From Candidatus Bipolaricaulota bacterium (GTDB taxonomy: Bacteria > Bipolaricaulota > Bipolaricaulia > Bipolaricaulales > Bipolaricaulaceae), in the NCBI GenBank assembly GCA_026418075.1, contig JAOACA010000006.1, positions 1 to 52,669 of the forward strand: 52,669 bases of DNA, written 5' to 3'. How positions within the stretch are numbered: the stretch's first letter is position 1; each line of letters begins with the position of its first letter. The translations under genes were made by a program, and so were the position numbers. Positions 48,053 to 52,669 of the stretch are shown piece by piece. A model generated the notes under the pieces. The model was not told the DNA's origin and ran no database searches. It saw only the letters and a list, made by a program, of their open reading frames with translations.

Positions 48053-49702
48053 ATGCCCAAGCTGAGCGAAGCCGAGTTCTACGCCAAGGTCGAGGGGTTC
48101 TTCCATCAGATGATGGCCGAGGTCCCCTTGGCCGCCACCGCGTTCGGGGACCACCGGTTCGACCACCGGTTGGGGAGCCACACCCCGGAGGCCCGGGCCC
48201 GCCAGGAGCGGATGCTCCGCGAGGCCGTGGCCGAGCTCGAGGCGGCCGACCCCGCGGGGTGGTCCCCCGATGCCCGGATCGACCGGACCCTCATGCTCCG
48301 GCTCGCCCGGTCGTTCCTGCGGGAGTTTGAGAAGACGAGGGACTGGGAGCGGAGCCCGGGGATGTACGTGAACGAGTGCCTGGGCGGGGTGTTCCTCCTC
48401 CTCATGCGGGACTTCGCCCCGTTCCGGGTCCGGATGCGGAGCGCGCTCGGGCGCCTGCGGGAGGTGCCGCGGGTCCTCGCCGAGGGGAAGGCGAACCTCG
48501 TCCCGGAGCGGGTGCCGAAGGTGTGGGCGGAGATCGCCCTCGAGGGGGCGAAGCGGGGCCTCCCCGTGTTCCGGTTCGTGATTCCCCTCTTCGCCCTCCG
48601 GACCCCGTGGCTCTTCCCCCAGGTCCTCCTCGCCAGCCGCCGGGCCGCCCGGGCCCTCCGCGACTACATCGCGTTCCTCGAGGGGGAGGTCCTCCCCAAG
48701 GCGAAGGGGGACTTCGCCGCCGGCAAGGCCCTGTTTGAGGAGCTCCTCCGGGAGGACCACATGCTCGACTACTCGGCGGAGGAGCTTCTGGACCTGGGGT
48801 GGAGGCTCTTCCGGGAGACCAGGGACCAGATGGAGGCCCTGGCCGCGACGATCGCCCCCGGGAAGACCGCCCGGGAGATCATCGAGGGGGCAAAAAGCGA
48901 CCACCCCTCCCCCCGGGAGCTCCTCCGGACCTACCGGGAGGAGATGGCCCGGGCGCGGAAGTTCGTCCAGGAGCGCGAGATCGTCACCATCCCCGAGGGG
49001 GAGACCCTCCAGATCCGGCCCACCCCGCCCTCGATGCGGCCGGTGATGCCCTACGCCGCGTACATGATGCCCGGGCCCCTGGAGAAGAAGCAGGAGGGGA
49101 TCTTCCTCGTGACCCCGGTCGAGCGGTGGCTTCCCCGGAAGGCCAAGGAGGCCAAGCTCCGCGGCCACTGGCGGGCGAAGATCCCGATCACCGCCCTCCA
49201 CGAGGCCTACCCCGGTCACCACCTCCAGCTCGTCTACGCCAACCGGTACACGAAGACCCTCCCCCGCAAGCTCGGGAGCGCCCTCTCGTCCCTGTTCGTC
49301 GAGGGGTGGGCGTTCTACTGCGAGGAGCTCATGGAGCGCTTGGGGTTCCTCAATCAGCCGATCCAGAAGCTCGCTCGGCTCCAGGACCAGCTGTGGCGGG
49401 CGGCGCGGATCATCCTCGATGTCTCCCTCCACACCGGGAAGATGACCGTGGACGAGGCGATCGCGTTCCTGGTGAAGGAGGTGGGCCTGGAGGAGCCGAA
49501 CGCGCGGGCCGAGGTCCGGCGGTACACGGGCTCCCCCACCCAGCCGATGAGCTACCTCGTGGGGAAGCTCGAGATCCTCAAGGTGATCGAGGAGTACCAG
49601 CGGCGGAACCCGGGGAAGTCCCTCCGCGAGATCCACGACGCGATCCTCGCCTGCGGGTCGCTTCCCCCCAAGCTCCTCCGGGAGAAGCTCCTCTCGGCCT
49701 AA
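48053..49702 (+). CDS. DUF885-family putative metallopeptidase
   Basis: This 549-residue protein of the DUF885 family is related to M32-like zinc peptidases. The zinc-binding HExxxGHH motif is ITALHEAYPGHHLQLVYANR, followed by the typical LSSLFVEGWAFYCEELMERL, and RYTGSPTQPMSYLVGKLEIL near the C-terminus. The N-terminal half (PLAATAFGDHRFDHRLG) is the family's helical region. No signal peptide is seen, so a cytoplasmic peptidase is likely; substrates are unknown. ATG 48053 follows GGGAGGAGGAG. Its TAA stop shares CTAA with the stop of the convergent lpd gene. Confidence 0.85.
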   Translation: MPKLSEAEFYAKVEGFFHQMMAEVPLAATAFGDHRFDHRLGSHTPEARARQERMLREAVAELEAADPAGWSPDARIDRTLMLRLARSFLREFEKTRDWERSPGMYVNECLGGVFLLLMRDFAPFRVRMRSALGRLREVPRVLAEGKANLVPERVPKVWAEIALEGAKRGLPVFRFVIPLFALRTPWLFPQVLLASRRAARALRDYIAFLEGEVLPKAKGDFAAGKALFEELLREDHMLDYSAEELLDLGWRLFRETRDQMEALAATIAPGKTAREIIEGAKSDHPSPRELLRTYREEMARARKFVQEREIVTIPEGETLQIRPTPPSMRPVMPYAAYMMPGPLEKKQEGIFLVTPVERWLPRKAKEAKLRGHWRAKIPITALHEAYPGHHLQLVYANRYTKTLPRKLGSALSSLFVEGWAFYCEELMERLGFLNQPIQKLARLQDQLWRAARIILDVSLHTGKMTVDEAIAFLVKEVGLEEPNARAEVRRYTGSPTQPMSYLVGKLEILKVIEEYQRRNPGKSLREIHDAILACGSLPPKLLREKLLSA

Positions 49703-51084
49703 GCGCTGTGGAGGGGGCGGCCGAGGAGGGAGAGGGCCGCCTCCCACAGCCCCTCGGCGAACGTGGGGTGGGCGTGGACCGTTGCGGCGAGGTCCTCGGC
49801 CCGGAGCCCGGCCTCGATCGCGAGCGCGGCCTCGGCGACGAGGTCCGAAGCGTGGGACCCGACGATCTCCGCCCCCAAAAGGCGCCCGTCCCCATCGGCC
49901 ACGAGCTGGACGTGGCCCTCGGGCTCCCCTTCGGCCCACGCCCGGCCGAGGGCGGCGAGGGGGAACCGGGCCGTCTTGAGGCCCCGGGGGGCCGCCTCGT
50001 CCACCGGGACCCCCACCAAGCCCACCTCGGGCTGGGTGAAGATCGCCTGGGGGATCGCCGGTTCCCGGGTCTCCGCTGGCCGCGGGGCCCGGCCGAGCTC
50101 GGCGGCGATCCCATCGGCCACGAGAAGCCCCTCGTGGGACGCCTTGTGGGCGAGGAGCCAGCCGCCCCGGAGGTCCCCGATCGCGTACACCCCCGGCGCG
50201 GCGGCGAAGCGGGAGTCCGTGACGACGAAGCCCCGTTCGACCCGTACTCCCACCGTCTCCAGCCCGAGGCCGTTGGGGGTAGGTCTCCGGCCGACGGCGA
50301 CGAGGACCGCCTCGGCGGGGACTTCCTCCTCCTTGTCCCCGCTCCGGATGACGATCCCGTCCGAGGTCAGCCGCTCCGCCCGGGCACCCAGCCGGACCTC
50401 GATCCCCTGGGACGCGAGGCTTCGGCGGAGGACGCTCTCCCCCCGCCGGGAGAGCCCGACCCCGGGGAGGAGCCGGTCCAGGGCCTCGACGACCGCAACC
50501 TCGCTCCCCAGCCTCCGGTACACCGTGGCGAGCTCGAGCCCGATCACCCCGCCCCCGACGACGACGAGCCGCTCCGGGATCCGGGGGAGCCAGAGCGCGT
50601 CGCTCGACGACCACACCCGCTCCCCGTCGAACGGAAGCCCGGGGAGCGCGATCGGGGCAGAGCCCGTGGCAAGGACCACCGCCCGGGCGCGGATCTCCCT
50701 CTCCCCATCGGCCGTCCGCACCCGGACCCGGCCCGGGCCGGCGAGGGATCCCTCCCCGGGAAGGACCTCCACCTTCGCCGAGGAGAGGAGCCCGGCGATC
50801 CCGGTCCGGAGCTTGGCCACGACCTCCCCAAGCCATCCCCGCATCCGGTCGAGGTCCACCTCGGGGGAGAGGGCGACCCCCATCCGGGCGAGCGCCTCCT
50901 TCCGGCCCAGGGGCGCTGTCGCCGCGTAGAGGGCCTTGGTGGGGATGCAGCCCTCGTTCAGGCACGTCCCCCCGAGGTGGGCCCGCTCCACGAGGACCGT
51001 CTCCACCCCGAGCGCCCCGAGCCGCCGTGCGGCCACGTACCCGCCGGGCCCGCCCCCGATCACCACGACCTCGGTCGTCTCCAC
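49699..51084 (-). CDS. lpdA: Dihydrolipoamide dehydrogenase
   Basis: This 461-residue E3 flavoprotein regenerates lipoamide for 2-oxo acid dehydrogenases or the glycine cleavage system. It has VVVIGGGPGGYVAARR, the active disulfide GGTCLNEGCIPTKALY, the NAD motif VVVGGGVIGLELATVY, GVYAIGDLRGG and the complete C-terminal dyad HAHPTFAEG (His and Glu present), unlike the homologue at 139-1545. No E1/E2 or lipoyl protein gene adjoins it. GTG 51084 lies 8 nt after TAGACT with no Shine-Dalgarno, so the mRNA is probably leaderless. It is divergent from the PKD lipoprotein gene. Confidence 0.92.
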   Translation of the reverse strand: METTEVVVIGGGPGGYVAARRLGALGVETVLVERAHLGGTCLNEGCIPTKALYAATAPLGRKEALARMGVALSPEVDLDRMRGWLGEVVAKLRTGIAGLLSSAKVEVLPGEGSLAGPGRVRVRTADGEREIRARAVVLATGSAPIALPGLPFDGERVWSSSDALWLPRIPERLVVVGGGVIGLELATVYRRLGSEVAVVEALDRLLPGVGLSRRGESVLRRSLASQGIEVRLGARAERLTSDGIVIRSGDKEEEVPAEAVLVAVGRRPTPNGLGLETVGVRVERGFVVTDSRFAAAPGVYAIGDLRGGWLLAHKASHEGLLVADGIAAELGRAPRPAETREPAIPQAIFTQPEVGLVGVPVDEAAPRGLKTARFPLAALGRAWAEGEPEGHVQLVADGDGRLLGAEIVGSHASDLVAEAALAIEAGLRAEDLAATVHAHPTFAEGLWEAALSLLGRPLHSA

Positions 51085-51092
51085 GGGGATCG

Positions 51093-51098
51093 AGTCTA
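51093..51098 (-). promoter_or_regulatory. -10 box of lpdA, leaderless arrangement
   Basis: TAGACT on the minus strand, preceded by GGGG, lies 8 nt before the lpdA GTG. No convincing -35 is seen. Confidence 0.4.
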
Positions 51099-51116
51099 CC
51101 CCATCCCTGGACGTCG

Positions 51117-51146
51117 TTGGCCCTTGTTCGCTTGGGGGGATAAGCT
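51117..51146 (+). promoter_or_regulatory. Promoter of the PKD lipoprotein gene
   Basis: TTGGCC (51117-51122) and TAAGCT (51141-51146) are 18 nt apart. The GTG start at 51163 is preceded by GGAGG. Confidence 0.4.
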
Positions 51147-51162
51147 CCCCGCGGAGGTTTCC

Positions 51163-51777
51163 GTGAAAAGAATCCAGTGGTTGCTTGTCCTGCCCCTGGC
51201 CCTTGCCCTGGGCGGGTGCCTGGGGCCCGCGGGCGCCCTCCGGGCCGCCCTGTCCGTGAGCCCGGCCCAAGGCCCGTACCCGCTTGCCGTCACCTTCGAC
51301 GCCCGGGGCTCGGCCGGGGAGATCGTGGAGTACCTGTGGGTGTTCGGGGACGGGGCGACCCGGGCCGGGCCCGAGCCCGTGGTCGAGCACACCTACGCCG
51401 CCCGGGGGACGTACGAGGCCTACCTCACCGTGGTCGGCCGCGGGGGGGAGACGGACCAGGCACGGGCCTCCGTCCGCGTCCACTCCCAGCGCCCCCTCGC
51501 CCGGTTCAACGTCTCCCCAGCGAGCGACGTCCGGGTGGGGATGACCGTGACCTTCGACGCGGGCGCCTCGAGCGACCCCGACGGGACGGTGGCCGAGTAC
51601 CGGTGGGACTTCGGGGACGGGACGCGCGAGGGGACGAGCTCCCCCGAGGTGGTCCACATCTACCGCGAACCCGGGGTCTACTCCGTGAGCCTGGTGGTGG
51701 TGGACGGGGAGGGGGACGAGTCGCTTCCCGCCATCCGGCCGGTCGCGGTGAGCCCCGGCGGCTGCTGTGGAAAGTGA
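51163..51777 (+). CDS. Lipoprotein with two PKD domains
   Basis: The 204-residue product starts KRIQWLLVLPLALALGGC, a lipoprotein signal peptide with lipobox LGGC, so the mature protein would be anchored by a lipidated Cys. Two PKD (polycystic kidney disease-type beta-sandwich) domains follow, each with the signature W-x-FGDG: YLWVFGDGATRAG and YRWDFGDGTREGT, with VTFDARGS and VTFDAGASSDPDG before them. PKD domains mediate surface adhesion or protein-protein contacts. A Gly/Cys-rich end (GGCCGK) closes it. Its last 11 nt overlap the start of the ATL-endonuclease V gene. Confidence 0.85.
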   Translation: MKRIQWLLVLPLALALGGCLGPAGALRAALSVSPAQGPYPLAVTFDARGSAGEIVEYLWVFGDGATRAGPEPVVEHTYAARGTYEAYLTVVGRGGETDQARASVRVHSQRPLARFNVSPASDVRVGMTVTFDAGASSDPDGTVAEYRWDFGDGTREGTSSPEVVHIYREPGVYSVSLVVVDGEGDESLPAIRPVAVSPGGCCGK

Positions 51778-52669
51778 GCTCCAGGTCCCCGACGTCCTGG
51801 GGGCGCTCCGGGCCCTCGTCGGGGGGATCCCCCCGGGGAAGGTGACCACGTACCGGGCCCTGGCCGACGCCCTCGGGGACCCCGAGGTTGTCCGGTTCGT
51901 GGCCGGGTGGCTTGCCTCCCCGGAGGCGGAGGGGCTCCCCGTCCACCGGGTGGTCCACGCCTCGGGGGCCGTGGGGCGGAGCTGGGGGGGGACCGTGGCC
52001 GAGGCCGCCGCGCGGCTGCGGGCGGAGGGGGTGCGGGTCGTCGGGGACCGGGTCGAGCCCCTGGCCCGGTACTTCGGGGGGGAGTTCTCCTCGGACCGCC
52101 CCCTCGCCCGGCTCCAGGAGGAGCAGCGGGCGATCGCCCAGCGGGTTGTGCTGGAGCCCCTCCCCGAGGTCCGGGCCCTGGGGGCCCTCGACGTCGCCTA
52201 CCGGGAGGGGGAGGCGGTGGCCGCGTTCGTCCTCGCCGACCCCGACGGCGAGGTCCGCGATGGGCTCACCGTGGCCGTTCCCGTGGCCTTCCCCTACATC
52301 GCGGGCTACCTCTCCTACCGGGAGCTTCCGGCGCTCCTCTCCGCGGTCCGGGCGGCGGACGAGGCGGGGTGGGAGGCCGACGTCCTCCTCGTGGACGGGA
52401 ACGGGATCCTCCATCCCCGGCGGGCGGGGCTCGCTAGTCACCTTGGGGTCCTCCTCGACCGGCCGGCGGTGGGGGTGGCCAAGGGCCACCTCTGCGGGCA
52501 CGTGAACACGGAGGGGATGGCGATCGGCGAGTGGCGGCCCGTGGTCCTGGAGGGGGACACCGTGGGCGCCGCCCTGCGCACGGACCGGAATCGGACGCTC
52601 TTCGTCTCCCCCGGCCACCGGGCCGACCTGGGGACGGCGATCGACCTCGCCCTCCGGCTGACCGAGGGG
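51767..52669 (+). CDS. Alkyltransferase-like domain fused to endonuclease V (3' end outside the window)
   Basis: The first 301 codons are present, from GTG 51767. Residues about 1-75 resemble the DNA-binding half of O6-alkylguanine alkyltransferase (GGIPPGKVTTYRALADALGD, LPVHRVVHASGAVG). The acceptor Cys of PCHR is replaced by Val (PVHR), as in alkyltransferase-like proteins, so this part probably binds damaged bases without repairing them. Residues about 95-301 are endonuclease V, which nicks next to deaminated bases such as inosine: LGALDVAY (catalytic Asp), FPYIAGYLSYRELPA (Tyr wedge and Glu), LLVDGNGILHPRRAGLASHL (Asp) and VGVAKGHLCG (Lys). All catalytic residues are visible. Ferroplasma-type AGT-endoV fusions are a known precedent. 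The gene overlaps the lipoprotein gene by 11 nt. Confidence 0.88.
   Translation, partial: MESELQVPDVLGALRALVGGIPPGKVTTYRALADALGDPEVVRFVAGWLASPEAEGLPVHRVVHASGAVGRSWGGTVAEAAARLRAEGVRVVGDRVEPLARYFGGEFSSDRPLARLQEEQRAIAQRVVLEPLPEVRALGALDVAYREGEAVAAFVLADPDGEVRDGLTVAVPVAFPYIAGYLSYRELPALLSAVRAADEAGWEADVLLVDGNGILHPRRAGLASHLGVLLDRPAVGVAKGHLCGHVNTEGMAIGEWRPVVLEGDTVGAALRTDRNRTLFVSPGHRADLGTAIDLALRLTEG

Noticed and set aside
1-52669. CRISPR arrays, insertion sequences, integrases, prophage or toxin-antitoxin modules
   Set aside because: I looked for regularly spaced repeats, transposase or integrase motifs and paired small toxin/antitoxin frames and found none that could be supported.

Overview
The window is a compact, very GC-rich bacterial chromosome segment. 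The bacterial hallmarks are dnaA with a nearby DnaA-box cluster, rnpA, greA, ECF sigma machinery and sigma-70-like promoters. Type V fructose-bisphosphate aldolase/phosphatase, tungsten-type aldehyde:ferredoxin oxidoreductase, TrpB2-type tryptophan synthase beta and an alkyltransferase-like/endonuclease V fusion together suggest an anaerobic, thermophile-leaning, deep-branching lineage. A candidate phylum such as Bipolaricaulota (Acetothermia/OP1) is my best guess, but no marker in the window proves it.

Layout. Positions 1-4500 hold a flavin disulfide oxidoreductase, a methyltransferase, a frameshifted gene, a secreted proline-rich protein and apparently decayed DNA. Positions 4512-8725 (minus strand) carry trpB2 with a promoter and a short Trp-containing leader ORF, an acyl-CoA ligase and a thioredoxin reductase. 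Positions 8787-16272 hold housekeeping genes: xseA with an extra N-terminal domain, xseB, pyk, rnpA, greA, lysS, a PAP2 phosphatase and an aminotransferase. Positions 16276-19496 (minus) carry a DUF488 protein, a stand-alone sugar-ABC ATPase, a MoaD-like protein and rarA. Positions 19591-28977 form a carbohydrate-catabolism locus: IclR regulator, binding protein, two permeases, FGGY kinase, aldo/keto reductase, sugar epimerase, KDPG aldolase and KDG kinase. The ATPase missing from that transporter is probably the one encoded at 16745-17848.

Positions 29097-29607 hold six tRNA genes (Lys, Lys, Glu, Val, Asp, Phe) running directly into dnaA, followed by a candidate oriC and a DciA-like protein with a zinc ribbon. 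After these come an HslV-type protease with a probable Ser nucleophile, an Lnt-like acyltransferase, thrS, the bifunctional FBP aldolase/phosphatase, a pentameric ligand-gated channel homologue, AOR, an eleven-repeat WD40 protein, a MacB/LolCDE-like exporter with a LolA-like partner, a NYN-LOTUS protein, an ECF sigma/anti-sigma operon that includes a small CTG-start gene, a DUF885 peptidase, dihydrolipoamide dehydrogenase, a PKD lipoprotein and the 5' part of the ATL-endonuclease V fusion.

Two window-wide features stand out. Many start codons lie only 6-10 nt after a TANNNT box without a Shine-Dalgarno sequence, which implies leaderless mRNAs. Convergent genes often overlap at their stop codons (CTAG or CTAA), leaving no room for intrinsic terminators. 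No CRISPR array, insertion sequence or prophage was recognised.
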